Assembly (NCBI GenBank): GCA_014706295.1
Contig: JACSVZ010000002.1
Span: 16,414,494-16,478,493 of the forward strand
Direction of reading: 5' to 3'
Source: Lycocorax pyrrhopterus obiensis
Lineage: Eukaryota > Chordata > Aves > Passeriformes > Paradisaeidae
Length of the DNA stretch: 64,000 nucleotides
Positions within the stretch are counted from its first letter, which is position 1; the number at the start of each line of letters is the position of its first letter. Positions 39,028 to 50,500 of the stretch are shown here, piece after piece. Under the pieces are notes generated by a model. The model did not search any database. It was not told the DNA's origin and was given only the letters and a program-made list of their open reading frames with translations. Made by a program: the position numbers and the translations under genes.

Positions 39028-42000
39028 CTATAGCCAGGTCTCATTTTCTGCACTTTCAACCACAGCATTCTTCTTTTCAACTGTTCCATTTGCATTGCTT
39101 GTTTCTTCCAAAACTACCACTAAACTTGACAGAGTTGTGTGAGGATCAAGCAGTTTCACAAGAGGTATGTCCACCTTTCTCTCTTGAAAGACACGGTTCT
39201 GAATTGTCATAGCTAACATAGAGTCTATGCCCAAAGACGAAAGTGGTGTATTCATGGTTAGTTCCTCTGCGTTCACGCCTGTGAGGTCACTCACCAGTGA
39301 GGTGATGTAGTCCTCAGATTTGAGAAAGGCAGTCTCTGGGACTTCCGTTTCCTCGGAGGTTCCAATCTTGTTCCTGAAATCTTCTGACATAAGCGATACA
39401 AAGCGACTTTTGAGTGAAATAATCCGAGTAAAAACGTGATGATACAAAGCCTGAAAGTTCAACTTGACGGCAGCTTGCTGCGCGTTGTTTATAAGTAAGG
39501 TCTTCCTGAGATACTCATGAATTTCATGCACTTGCAGAATGTCTATGCCCTTGGATCCCAGGATGCTCTGAATGTGGCTTTGATTGAGCAGAATGCCAAG
39601 GTTCAAAGCACCCCAGTTAATGGCCTGGCCTGAAAGCCCACAGTTCCTCCGGTAGAGGCAGAAGACATCCAGGAAAGAGTTTGCAGCTGCGTAGTTTGTC
39701 TGGGTGGCATTGCCCAGAAAGGAAGTAACAGAGGAGTAGCACACAAAGTAGTCCAGCTCCTGGCCTCTGGTAGCCCAGTGAAGATTTAGGGTCCCTGCTA
39801 CTTTTGGGCTCAGCACTTTGCGAAAGTCAGCCAGCTTCAGCACTTCAAGGTGGCCATCGTGTAACGCAACAGCACTTTGGAATACACCTTTGATCGGACT
39901 CCCCACAAAGGTGTTGGCAATGGACTGGAAAGCTTTCTCAACATCACCGGTCAAAGTCACGTCACACTGCACAGACACTACTTTGCTCCCTTTGTACTGC
40001 TGCTGCAAAGCCCTCATCTCTTCTTGCTTCTCGCTGCTGGGAACTCTCCTGGAGAGTATTGCAATACACCCTCCTCCATTCTCGGCTATGAATTTCACCG
40101 TTTCAAAGCCAAGTCCAGTAAGCCCCCCGACTACTACATAAACAGCGTTCTGCTTAAACAGCTGCTTCTGGGGCTCGTACAACGGGATATCTGAAAGCAC
40201 ACTGATGTCCTTCTGCCTTCTCAGGACAGCAAGGGGGACAGAAGTGCAGGTAAAATAGGACATCACAGAGTTTAGCCCTTCAAAGTTCTCAGTCTGCTGA
40301 AAAACAGAACCCGAGACATGTCTAAACTGTTTCATATCCATGGAACTGATCCAGGCATGTACAGTCTTGTGCAATTCCTTTAGAGGTGCTTTCCGGAAAA
40401 GGCTGGAAACAACAAGGATATGAAAGCTGATGTTTTCCTGATCAATTTCATTGACATTCTGGATACATTCAGACTGTTGATTGCCACACACAATCACCAC
40501 ATCTCTAAGAAAGCACATGTGGGCCAGATCTTCCTGAGACAGTCTGTTCACTGGAGGAAGAAGAACAAGGGCGTTGCACAGGTTGATATACTGGAACATG
40601 TTAGGAGTGGGCTTTGCAAGGACAGTTCTCCAACCCATCTCTTCTGCTGCTGCAGAAAGAACGTGGCACAAAACCGATGATGGCTCTGTAGTAATAATAC
40701 CCAATGTTCTGCCATGTTTCCCCTTGGGTAACCTCTGAGTGAAAATTTCCCATGCAATGATGAAGTACGACACACAAGGAACACTCTGGAGGAATGGGAA
40801 TTTCTTTGCATTGAAACAAACTGTTGCTGGAATCTGAGCTCTGGATGATGCAGCAGTGGGATAACATGAAACCACATGATCTCCCACTTTCACTTTTCTC
40901 ACATCAATGCCTGTTGCAGTGACTGTGCCACTGAAATCAAGAGCTAAAAGTCTGTGTCTGTCTCCCGCTTGTGAGTTCCAATACAGTGTATTACCAAAGT
41001 TGCAGCTAGAAACACTAATGGGAAAATAATCTTCTGAGTGGAGACAAATTTTATCCACTTGAATTTCAACACTCTGTTTGTCCAGCTGAGTAGCAGCGCT
41101 GGTGGATAATTCCCCAGACAAGTCTTTCGCTGCGTACGCATCAGAAGTGTACAAAGTGAATGTTTGTGATTTCTGGAGAGATCTCACAGGTTGGATGTAA
41201 TCAGCATCTACAAAAGGTGTGCGTCTGATTTCGGACACATAAATCCTTCCCTGGCTGATGCAAACTTCTGGATAGTCCCCACCTTTGTATTTGATAAGAA
41301 CGTCTGCTAACACTGAGATGTCCAGGGAAGTGGAAGAGCTGAGGTCAATCAACTGAAATGTGATTTCTGGAACTTCAACAATACAAGTTCTGGTCATGCC
41401 ATACAATGCAAACCCACAGTTAACGTGGTCCACGTATCTCTCCGTTGTTCTGTAGGTGATCACTCTGATGGAACAGCGGGATGTCTTCTCTCTTAGTGCC
41501 ACCACTACCTGGCGATAGGCTTCACAGCACTTTGCCAACTGATCTACCGCTTCCCTTGGGAAATCTTCATTTAACTTTTGAATTCCCCACAGGAAGAGGA
41601 TTTCATCATAATCCTCAACCTCTGCTCTCATTTTATTCTGTGTATGGCCTTCCACGAGGCATTCCCAGTCTTCATACATAACATATCTCGAAGCAGGATG
41701 CAAGTACTTTTTGAGCTGCTCAGCTATCCCAAATCTGTCTGCAAACACGACGACTCTGGGCTTAAACCCCAGATGTCCAATTGTCTGTGAAAGAGAGACT
41801 TCTTTCCACTTGTTTTCAAACAGGAATTCGTTGTCTCTGGAAGATGCTTCCTTCATGAAAGTGATGGCAACGCGCTTGAGCTCAGCCAAAATGGAGCCCT
41901 GTTTGTCCACAAAGCATCCACAGACCTCAAGGCAGTTCCCAGTGGACTTGCTCATTCTCATATATATCATCATTTCTTCCTCCAGCGGGCGGAGCACCAC

Positions 42001-44586
42001 CAGGCTGCCTATCCCTGAAGGAAAGCCTGCTCTGGACTGGAATGTCCTTGAGGTCAAGACAGCGGTCATCTGCAGAAAACAGTCGAGCAGCACTGGGTGG
42101 ATACAGCAGCTGTACATGTCTCTGACGGTCTCCTGATTCACCTTTATGCTTGTTATAGCTTCCTTTAGCTCCTGGCAATAATGCACGTCACTGAGCTGCC
42201 GGAATATGGAGCCATACTGAAAGCCAACCTGAGACAGTGCTTCATAAACCTCCTCTCTGCTAATCACTGACCTGCATCTTCGATAGATGGCTTGGAAGGA
42301 GATGCTGCTTTCTTCCACCACAGTTTCAGGCTGCTTTGCCACTTGGCCAGCAGCATAAACTGCGCTGGAGGAAGAGAGAACCTCAAAGGTTGTCATGGCT
42401 TTTTGCGGACTCAGCTTGATACTCAGCACTTGGGAACTCTGTGTGAGAACACACGGCGCAGAAAAACTGATACTCAGCTGGCAAGTGCTCAGAGGCACTT
42501 TAGGTCTTGAGCTGCTCATCACAGCGGCCAGACCAAGCTCCACGTAGAAAGCACCAGGGACTAAGGCCACCCCATTGTTCTTGTGCTCATATAAGTACGG
42601 TGTCGTGTCCTGGGACACCAGGCAGCCGAACTCCGCATTGTCACTCTTTATGCCATAAATCAAAGGATGACTGGTGCTGACACCTCTTTGGTTTGCTTGT
42701 TGATGGATATCCAGACAGGCCATGAGTTTTTGGCGATCAAATTGATATCGTGGAATGGCCACCGGAACACTTTGATACCCATTATAAAAGTGCTGCCAGC
42801 TGGGATTATACCCCAGTTCAAACAGATTTCCTACCAGAGTGAAGAGAGTCTGATATTCTACATCCGTTTGCAAAGAGGACATCACCTTTGTGCCTTTTCC
42901 TAGAGTTTCCTTTATGCTTCGTTGCAATGCTCGGTGAGGACTTATTTCCACAAACACCACATTTTCCCTGCCTCTGGCTGCAGTTTGGATGGCTTGTGTG
43001 AAAGCAACAGGCTCACGTGTATGCCGCGCCCAGAATTTGCCCTGAGTAAAGTCATTTTCAGATGCAGCCACCCCAGTCAGTGTTGAAATCACTTCAGTCT
43101 CCCCCTTCTGCTTTTCTAAAGGCTCTATCTTTTCTTCCAGCTCCTCGAGTATCATATCCATGCTGGGGCTGTGGTATGCAACTGGAACATTTAAAACATG
43201 AAGAAAGATGTTCCTCTGTCGGAAAGCTTCAGCTAAGTCTCTCTGGACAGCTTCCACAGCGTCCACACTCCCAGACAAGGTGCAGGAAACAGGGCTGTTG
43301 AAAGCAGCAATGCACACCTTTCCCGAATAGGGATGCAGGTGTCCAGCAATCTCTTCAACAGGGATGTTTCCAACCACCAACATTCTGCCACTGGCAGTCT
43401 TTGCCTGCAGCCTGCTCCGGTGATAAATCACTTTGACTGCATCTGCCAGGGAAAGGTACCCAGCAATATGTGCAGCAGCAACTTCCCCCACTGAGTGGCC
43501 AACAGCAGCAATGGGCTTAATACCCCAGTGCTTCAGGAGAGAAGCTACAGCAACCTGCAGGGCAAACAGCAAGGGCTGGGAAAGCTCTGGATTCAACAAG
43601 TCCTTTGAGCTACGATTTCTCACTGGCAGGAGGCTGATGGCAGCGTGCTGCTGAAAAAGGTCTTCTATTTCCTTACACTTGTCTCTGAACACCGGCTCTG
43701 AGCTCAGCAGTGCCTCACTGAACTCCTTCAGCGTCACGCCGTTGCCACAGAACACAAACACCAGCTGTGGTTCCACCTTGGACATGGCAGGTTCACTGCT
43801 CGCTGCCGACTTAAGCTCTTGCTGCAAGTGTTGGAGGGAATTTGTGACAAACGCTTTTCGGTACCTGTAGCTGGCATGGCTTCTTCTGCAGGCAGATGTA
43901 TAGGCCAGGCTTGGGAGGGTTACAGAGTTCCTTGTGCTCAGCTGCTCGGCTGTATCGGCCATTGCCATCTGGAGGGACTTTCGGGATGCTGCTGACAGCA
44001 GAACTAATTCCAGGGGCTTCTTAAAGGCAGGAAGAGGCTCTGGCTGCTTCACCTGCCTGACTACAACATGAGCATTGGTTCCTCCAAATCCAAAGCAGTT
44101 GATGCCAGCTACTCTTCCGTACTCACTCGATTCTTCCCAGGGCTCTACAGCTGTGGCCACGGCAAGGTTTAATTTCTCTGTATCGATGCTGCTCATCTCC
44201 TTCGAGTAATGCAAGGATGGAACAATCTTTCCATGATGCATCATCAGGAGCACTTTGATCAACCCGGCTGCTCCAGCAGCCGATTCCGTGTGCCCAATAT
44301 TTCCTTTCACGGAACCGATTTTCAGAATGGAAACTCGGGAAGACCTGTTTTTGCTAATGACACTACCCAGGCTTTCAGCTTCAGTAGGATCTCCAGCAGC
44401 AGTTCCTGTGCCATGGGCTTCAATGTACTGCACAACTGAGGGATCAACACGACTTTCATAAATGCTGCGCAGTAACTTCTCTTGCTCTATTTGAGACGGT
44501 CTCGTGATCGGAGTCGTGGACCTGCCGTTCTGATTGACTGCACTGATGTTTATCACACCCCAGATCTTGTTGTAGTCTTCCTTGGC
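39028..44586 (-). CDS. PKS coding exon 6, 5.56-kb terminal exon
   Basis: Acceptor ATGAAACAG at 44589-44587 joins in frame with exon 5. The open frame visible in the DNA begins three codons earlier inside the intron (MKQ), which are not coding. The exon carries the second part of KS and all of AT, DH, ER-like, KR and ACP without an intron, ending at the TAG at 39030-39028. Its G/C content is clearly higher than the flanks. It has no frameshift or internal stop across 1852 codons, which shows purifying selection until recently. Confidence 0.97.
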   Translation of the reverse strand, partial: AKEDYNKIWGVINISAVNQNGRSTTPITRPSQIEQEKLLRSIYESRVDPSVVQYIEAHGTGTAAGDPTEAESLGSVISKNRSSRVSILKIGSVKGNIGHTESAAGAAGLIKVLLMMHHGKIVPSLHYSKEMSSIDTEKLNLAVATAVEPWEESSEYGRVAGINCFGFGGTNAHVVVRQVKQPEPLPAFKKPLELVLLSAASRKSLQMAMADTAEQLSTRNSVTLPSLAYTSACRRSHASYRYRKAFVTNSLQHLQQELKSAASSEPAMSKVEPQLVFVFCGNGVTLKEFSEALLSSEPVFRDKCKEIEDLFQQHAAISLLPVRNRSSKDLLNPELSQPLLFALQVAVASLLKHWGIKPIAAVGHSVGEVAAAHIAGYLSLADAVKVIYHRSRLQAKTASGRMLVVGNIPVEEIAGHLHPYSGKVCIAAFNSPVSCTLSGSVDAVEAVQRDLAEAFRQRNIFLHVLNVPVAYHSPSMDMILEELEEKIEPLEKQKGETEVISTLTGVAASENDFTQGKFWARHTREPVAFTQAIQTAARGRENVVFVEISPHRALQRSIKETLGKGTKVMSSLQTDVEYQTLFTLVGNLFELGYNPSWQHFYNGYQSVPVAIPRYQFDRQKLMACLDIHQQANQRGVSTSHPLIYGIKSDNAEFGCLVSQDTTPYLYEHKNNGVALVPGAFYVELGLAAVMSSSRPKVPLSTCQLSISFSAPCVLTQSSQVLSIKLSPQKAMTTFEVLSSSSAVYAAGQVAKQPETVVEESSISFQAIYRRCRSVISREEVYEALSQVGFQYGSIFRQLSDVHYCQELKEAITSIKVNQETVRDMYSCCIHPVLLDCFLQMTAVLTSRTFQSRAGFPSGIGSLVVLRPLEEEMMIYMRMSKSTGNCLEVCGCFVDKQGSILAELKRVAITFMKEASSRDNEFLFENKWKEVSLSQTIGHLGFKPRVVVFADRFGIAEQLKKYLHPASRYVMYEDWECLVEGHTQNKMRAEVEDYDEILFLWGIQKLNEDFPREAVDQLAKCCEAYRQVVVALREKTSRCSIRVITYRTTERYVDHVNCGFALYGMTRTCIVEVPEITFQLIDLSSSTSLDISVLADVLIKYKGGDYPEVCISQGRIYVSEIRRTPFVDADYIQPVRSLQKSQTFTLYTSDAYAAKDLSGELSTSAATQLDKQSVEIQVDKICLHSEDYFPISVSSCNFGNTLYWNSQAGDRHRLLALDFSGTVTATGIDVRKVKVGDHVVSCYPTAASSRAQIPATVCFNAKKFPFLQSVPCVSYFIIAWEIFTQRLPKGKHGRTLGIITTEPSSVLCHVLSAAAEEMGWRTVLAKPTPNMFQYINLCNALVLLPPVNRLSQEDLAHMCFLRDVVIVCGNQQSECIQNVNEIDQENISFHILVVSSLFRKAPLKELHKTVHAWISSMDMKQFRHVSGSVFQQTENFEGLNSVMSYFTCTSVPLAVLRRQKDISVLSDIPLYEPQKQLFKQNAVYVVVGGLTGLGFETVKFIAENGGGCIAILSRRVPSSEKQEEMRALQQQYKGSKVVSVQCDVTLTGDVEKAFQSIANTFVGSPIKGVFQSAVALHDGHLEVLKLADFRKVLSPKVAGTLNLHWATRGQELDYFVCYSSVTSFLGNATQTNYAAANSFLDVFCLYRRNCGLSGQAINWGALNLGILLNQSHIQSILGSKGIDILQVHEIHEYLRKTLLINNAQQAAVKLNFQALYHHVFTRIISLKSRFVSLMSEDFRNKIGTSEETEVPETAFLKSEDYITSLVSDLTGVNAEELTMNTPLSSLGIDSMLAMTIQNRVFQERKVDIPLVKLLDPHTTLSSLVVVLEETSNANGTVEKKNAVVESAENETWL

Positions 44587-47500
44587 CTGTTTCATAAAAA
44601 GTTAAATTATCTTTAATAATACTAGTAGTCTACAGTGAAAGATGTCACCATGAACCTTCCAAGTCTGGTACAGCCCACAGACTACTACCCATTACTGATC
44701 CTCCATGTAGGGGGTGAGGTAATGGCAACACATAGTCTGAAAGCAATCAAGAAAGATTTCATGGCTTTGGGACATTTGCTATGGAAATCTGAGGCACCAG
44801 TTATTTTCTCCTCCATACTTCCAGTTCAAAGCAGCAATATTGAACAAAAACCACTGAAAACAGCAATAGTTTAAAGCATCAATATAGAAAGAAACAGACA
44901 GGCTGAGTCTACTAAGACATGGCTCCACAGCTGATGTCACCACCAAGATTTTGGGGTTTTTGACAATGGAATGCCCTATGCAGAGCCAGGCATGCTGGCA
45001 TCAGATGGGACTCACCTCTCTGAGTGAGGAAGGAGAGTCTTTGCACAGGAACTAGCAAGATTCCTTGGAGATCTTTAAACTAGTTATGATGGGGGAGGGC
45101 AGTGATATCAGGCTCGTCCCTAGCAAACTGGGGGATAGTATGAAAAAGTTAGAGGGATAGGGTACTTCTGAGGCCCCTCTGCAGGTGACTCTGAGATGTA
45201 CCAGCCACACTGGAGCACATCAGCAGTCTTACAGAGACAAGCCTGAGATGATAGAAGCCAACGGGGAAATATCAGAGAAACACCTTAGTACCAAAAGAAG
45301 GCTTATGAGGGAACATCTCGATCAAGCACCAGCAGTCAGACACAACCACTTGCCAGGGCTATGGGACATCCCTTCACACCCCCACTGGGATATTGTCACC
45401 ATCGAATACCTCTATTAAGTGCTGTACGCCAATGCACACAGTAGGGGGAATAAACAGGAGGAACTAGAAATCTGCGTGCAGCCACTGGGCTTCAATCTCA
45501 TTGCAATTACGGACATGGTGGGATAGTTTCCGTGGCTGGAATGTTGTCATGAAGGGTCACGCTGTCCTGGAGTGATGTTATAAGGGGGTTTTTTTTATTC
45601 CTTAACCATCTGCTTAATGCCCAAGGACACTGTGTCTTTAAGATGGACCCGGGGGGCGAGGCTGGAGTCAGGGGACCCGGGTGTAAGTGGCTCAGCCCAA
45701 CAGCTCGGGGCTCCAGCGGTCTCGGCAGTGTTCGGGAGGGAGTGTGCCGGGAGCGCTGTGTTGCTCTTTGGTTTTTTTTGTTCCGGCTAGCTGGGAAAAG
45801 GTTGTGTTGGGGTCTTTTTGGTTTTTTTCTCTTCCCTCCCCCTTGCCTCACTGCCTCCCTTCCCTTCTCTCCGGTCTGGGGAGCCTGCAGGGTGGCCCCA
45901 GAGGGCCCGCAGGGTGGCCCCGGCTGGTCCGAGCCGTGTGTCTGTTCCCTCTCTGGGCATTTGTTGTATGTTGAGTTTTGGTTTTTTCCTGTTCTACCCT
46001 GTTTTGTTTTAATAAACAGTTTGGGGGTTTTTTCCCACTTCCACTTGCTGTGGCCAATTTGTCTCATTGGCGGAGAAAAAGGGGAGGCCCCTTTCCCTTT
46101 GGAGGAGGCACTCATTCCAGAGCACTTCCTCCTAAATTTTTGTCTCCAAAAACTGAGACACATGCACTGTTTAGGAGAGACAGACCAGGAAGGTGCAGTG
46201 GTGGAGTTGCCCTCGATGTGAGGCAACACTTGGAGTGTACCGAGCTCTGCCTTGGTGAGGATAAAAGGGCAGACTAGTAAGGGTGACACCATTGTGGGTG
46301 TTTGCTACAGGCCACCTGATCAGAAGGAGGAAGTGGATGAGGCCTTCTGCAGGCAGCTGGAAGCAGCCCCACAGGCGGGGGGCTGGTTCTTGGGGGGCTT
46401 TAACTGCCCTGACATCTGGAGAAGCAAAACAGCGAAGCACAAACAGGAGGTTCCTGGAAAGCACTGATGACAACTTCCTGTCACAGGTAGTGGAGGATCC
46501 CACAAGGAATGCTGTGCTGCCCGACCTTATACTAACAAACAGGGAAGGCCTTGTTGGACATGTGAAGGTTGGGGCAGCCTTGGCTGCAGAGGCCATGAGA
46601 TTGTAGAGTTCAGTATTGAAGGAAGAGGAAGCAGGACAGAAAGCAAGATTTCAACCAAGGACTCCAGGAGACCTAACTTTAGCATCTTTAGGGATCTTCT
46701 TGGAAGAATCCCATGGGAGAACGCCCTGAAGGGAAGAGGGGTCCAAGAGAGTTGGTTGACATTCAAGGCTCATTTCCTACAGGCTCAAGGACAATGCATC
46801 CCAATAAGAGAGAAAGCGAGTAAAGAGGGCAACAAACCTCTGTGGATGAATAAAGAACTCCTGTCATTACTCAAATATAAGCCACAAATATATGGGAGAT
46901 GGAAGCAGGATCAGGCCACTTGGAGTGAACGTAGAGAGGTTGTCAGAGTAAGCTGAAATGAGACTAGAAAGGCCAAGGGCCATCTGGAATTAAATCTGGC
47001 CAAGGATGTTAAGGATAACAAAAAGGGCTTTTTCAAATATATCACAACAAAAGGAAAATTAAGGATAATATGGATTCATTAATAAATGGAAGGGGGACCC
47101 TGATAACAAAGGATGCAGAGAAGGCAGAGTTACTGAATGCCTTCTTTGCATCTGTCTTCACTGACAAGACCAGCCCTCAGAGATTGCTGACCCAGGAGAC
47201 CAGGGTAAAGGAATGTTGAAAGGAAGACCTTCCCTTGCTCAAGTAGAATTGGGTCAGAAAAAACCTAAACAAACTTGACATCCACAAGTCCAGGGGCCCT
47301 GACAGGATGTATCCATGAGGTCTGAGAGAGCAGGGGCACAACACAGCAAGGCTGCTCACAATCATCTTTGAAAGGTCGCGGCAATCATGAGACATGCCTG
47401 AGGACTGGAAGAAAGCAAATGTCACCCCAGTCTTCAAAAAGGGCAAGAAGGAGGACCAAGGAACTACCAATCAGTCAGCCTCACGTCAATCCCTGGAAAG

Positions 47501-50500
47501 GTGATGGAGCACCTCATTCTGGAGGCCATCTCTATCCACAAGGAAGATAAGGTGATCAGGAGTGGTCAACATGGATTCATTAAAGGTAAATCATGTTTGA
47601 CCAGCCTGATTGACTTCTATGATGAAACAACTGCCTAGATGAATGAGGGGAGAGCAGTGGATATTGTCACCTCAACTTTAGCAAGGCTTTTGTCACTCTT
47701 TCACAGCATCCTAATAGAAAAACTCAGAAAGTGTGGACTGGATGAGTGAACAGAGAAGTGGATTGAGAACTGGCTGAATGGCAGGTCTCAGAGGGTCATA
47801 ATCAGTGGCACAGGGTCTAGTTGGAAGCCTGTCACTAGTGGTATCCCCTGAGCCCAGTATTATTTGGTTTATTCATCAAGGCTTGGATGAAGGGGCAGAG
47901 GCCTCCTCAGCAAGTTCACTGTCAACACAAAGCTGGGAGGAGTGGCTGATACCCCAGAGAGCTGTGCAGCCCTTCAGAGGGATCTTGACAGGCTGGAGAG
48001 ATGGGCAGAGAGGAACAGACTGAAATTCAACAAAGGTAAGTGCAGGGTCCTGCACCTGGGGAGGAATAACCCCCAGCACCAGCACAGGTTGGGGGTCAAC
48101 CTGCTGGAAAGCAGCTCTGCGGAGAAGGACCTGGGGGTCCTGGAGGACAACAAACTGTCCATGAGCCCAGAAGCGTGCCCTGGGGTCCAAGAAGGTCAAT
48201 GGTACCCTGGGATGCATTAGGAAGAGCACTGCCAACAGGTTGAGGGAGGTGATCTTGCCCCTCTACTCAGCACTGGTGAGGCACATCTGGAGTGCTGTGT
48301 CCAGTTCTGGGCTCCTCAGTACAAGAGACACATGGAGCGAATGGGGTGGGTCCAGCTGAGGGTGATAAAGATGATGAAGGGACTGGAGCATCTCTCTTAT
48401 GAGGAAAGGCTGAGGGAGCTGGGCCTGTTCAGCCTTGAGAAGAGATGACTGAGAAGGGTCCTCATCAATGTCTGTCAGTATCTGAAGGGAGGGTGTTGGA
48501 GGATGGATCCAGGCCCTTCTTGGTGACGCCAAGCAACAGGACCAAGAGGCAATGGGCTGAAACTGATGCACAGGAAGTTCCACCTGAATATGAGGAAGAA
48601 ATTCTTCACTGTGCAGATGACCAAGCACTGGAACAGGTTACTCAGAAAGGGATTGGATTCTCCCTGGAGATATTCAAGAATCATCTGGACACAACCCTGT
48701 ACACCTTGATCTAAGATAACCTGGCTTGAGCACGGAGTTTGGACCAGAAAACCCACTGTGGCCCCTTCCAAACTGATTGATTCTGTGGTAATCTCATGCT
48801 TTCTCTGTAGAGCAGACAACAATACCATGACAAATCCAAGAACAAACAGATTATGATGCTAACTTTTAAATGTGGCATCCTTTTCCTGTGCTAGGGGAAG
48901 TGCATAAATGCTTAAGAAATGCTTCATTAATCTTAAGCTTGAATCGGAAAAACTTCTCTGGAAAAGTCATTATTAGAGCTGAAGACACAAAACCCAGGCA
49001 AGCAACCAGTCTTAGTTCAGGCTGCTTCACAAGCAATCTTACCTTTTCCAGTGGTTTGAGGAAAACAACACCACAGCCTTCTCCCCTTCCATAGCCATCT
49101 GCCTTCTTGGAGAAGGGTTTGCTTATGCCCTCCGGAGAGATCATTTTTGCTTTACTGAGGGATACAAAGGTGCGGGGATCGATGATGCAGTTCACCCCAC
49201 CACAGATTGCTGCCTCACAGTCTCCTGCAGTCAAACAGAAACATACTCATGTTGAGATGGCCCAGGTGATAGACAGAAACAGCAGCAATCCTGATTTCAT
49301 TGTCCAGCATCTCTTCAGTCCCGTTACCTGATTTAATGGCTCGCAAGGCGTAGTGCAGAGCAAAAAGAAAAGATGAACACGCAGTGTCAACAGTCAGGGA
49401 CGGTCCAGTCAGATTAAATGTGAAAGAGACCCTGTTGGCAGCAATGCTCATTGCTGTTCCAGTACCATCATAATGATTTATTTCACTCACTGCTCTGCTG
49501 GTTATGATTTCATAATCTCGATTCATGAGACCTGGAAAACATCAGACACGTGTCAAGTTAACCCAAGCCAACAACAGGCATGTACAGCTCGAAACCGGAT
49601 GGCGTGTTTTGGTTTTCAGTGTTAAGGCAAAACCACGCGGCATCAGTGCTCCTATGGTGAAGCTTTGCTCCAACACAAGTCAAAGGCAAAACTCACAGCA
49701 ATTTCCCCTGGACCCAACTTACACAAACATAGCTAACACTTGAAATTCCTACCTGCCCTGGAAACGACAGGCCTTTCCTGATGGCTTAGCTCACTGTGTG
49801 ATGCAGTTAAGGTCTCTGTAGGCTGCTGAGACCCCTGCATCTCTGAGACTGGGTGGTTTAGTTTAGCTATGAGAATATTTATCAACAAGTTACAAGGAGG
49901 GTGGCTCAGACATAAATGTACAAGACATTAGCTTTAGTTCCTCAGATGTACCAAGTTAAAGGTCACAGCACAAACTACATCCAATACTTTGTATTCATAA
50001 TGTTTTTTCACACTGTGACCAGTAAGAAACAGTAAAGAAGAAAGGGGCCTGTGAGAGCAGTCTTGTTCTTTTTCTGGGAACACTATGTTTGGAATACCGT
50101 GGATCCCCAAGTCCACATGTGGAAAATGCAGTACCTCTATTCAGAGAGCAAGGAATAGTGCCCTCAGTGGAAGAAGAGCATCTCTCAGACTAAAAGGTAA
50201 TCTAAAGCATTTCCCCTTTAGGTACATCAGCCAAACTACCTCAGAAAACTCCTCTTTAAAGAGACACAGATTACACCAGCAATAATGTGCTGTTACTCTA
50301 GTATTGTCTTATAAATGTCTTTCAACAGCCCTCGGTATCATCTCCTCAGTAACTTTTCTGGTACTGACAGAAGCAGTTGGACAAGTGTGCCTTGGTACCA
50401 TTCTAATGTCCACAGGAGGATTTCTGCTGCTTTAAGAGGATATTAACTCCCACAACACCTTAAGCAACATTATACTGGAAAACAGTATACTGGGGGAAAA

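Larger units (their letters stand above)
44587..49042 (-). other. PKS intron 5, filled by retroelements
   Basis: A 4.46-kb intron with a GTAAGA donor and ACAG acceptor. From about 44930 to 48788 it is a plus-strand CR1 with an LTR nested inside. The remainder near each splice site shows no recognised element. Confidence 0.85.

Noticed and set aside
39818..43870. Many plus-strand ORFs opposite the PKS
   Set aside because: Shadows of the long minus-strand coding exon.
44587..44595. Start of the 1855-codon frame (M, K, Q) as a true initiation site
   Set aside because: The three codons overlap a good acceptor (ATGAAACAG), and starting there would delete half of KS with its active cysteine.
45507..46292. 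261- and 192-codon ORFs on both strands
   Set aside because: They lie across the G/C-rich solo LTR nested in CR1 and cross its boundaries. No motif beyond repeat text.
46252..48714. Plus ORFs resembling endonuclease and reverse transcriptase
   Set aside because: They are pieces of a frameshifted CR1 ORF2, not host genes.
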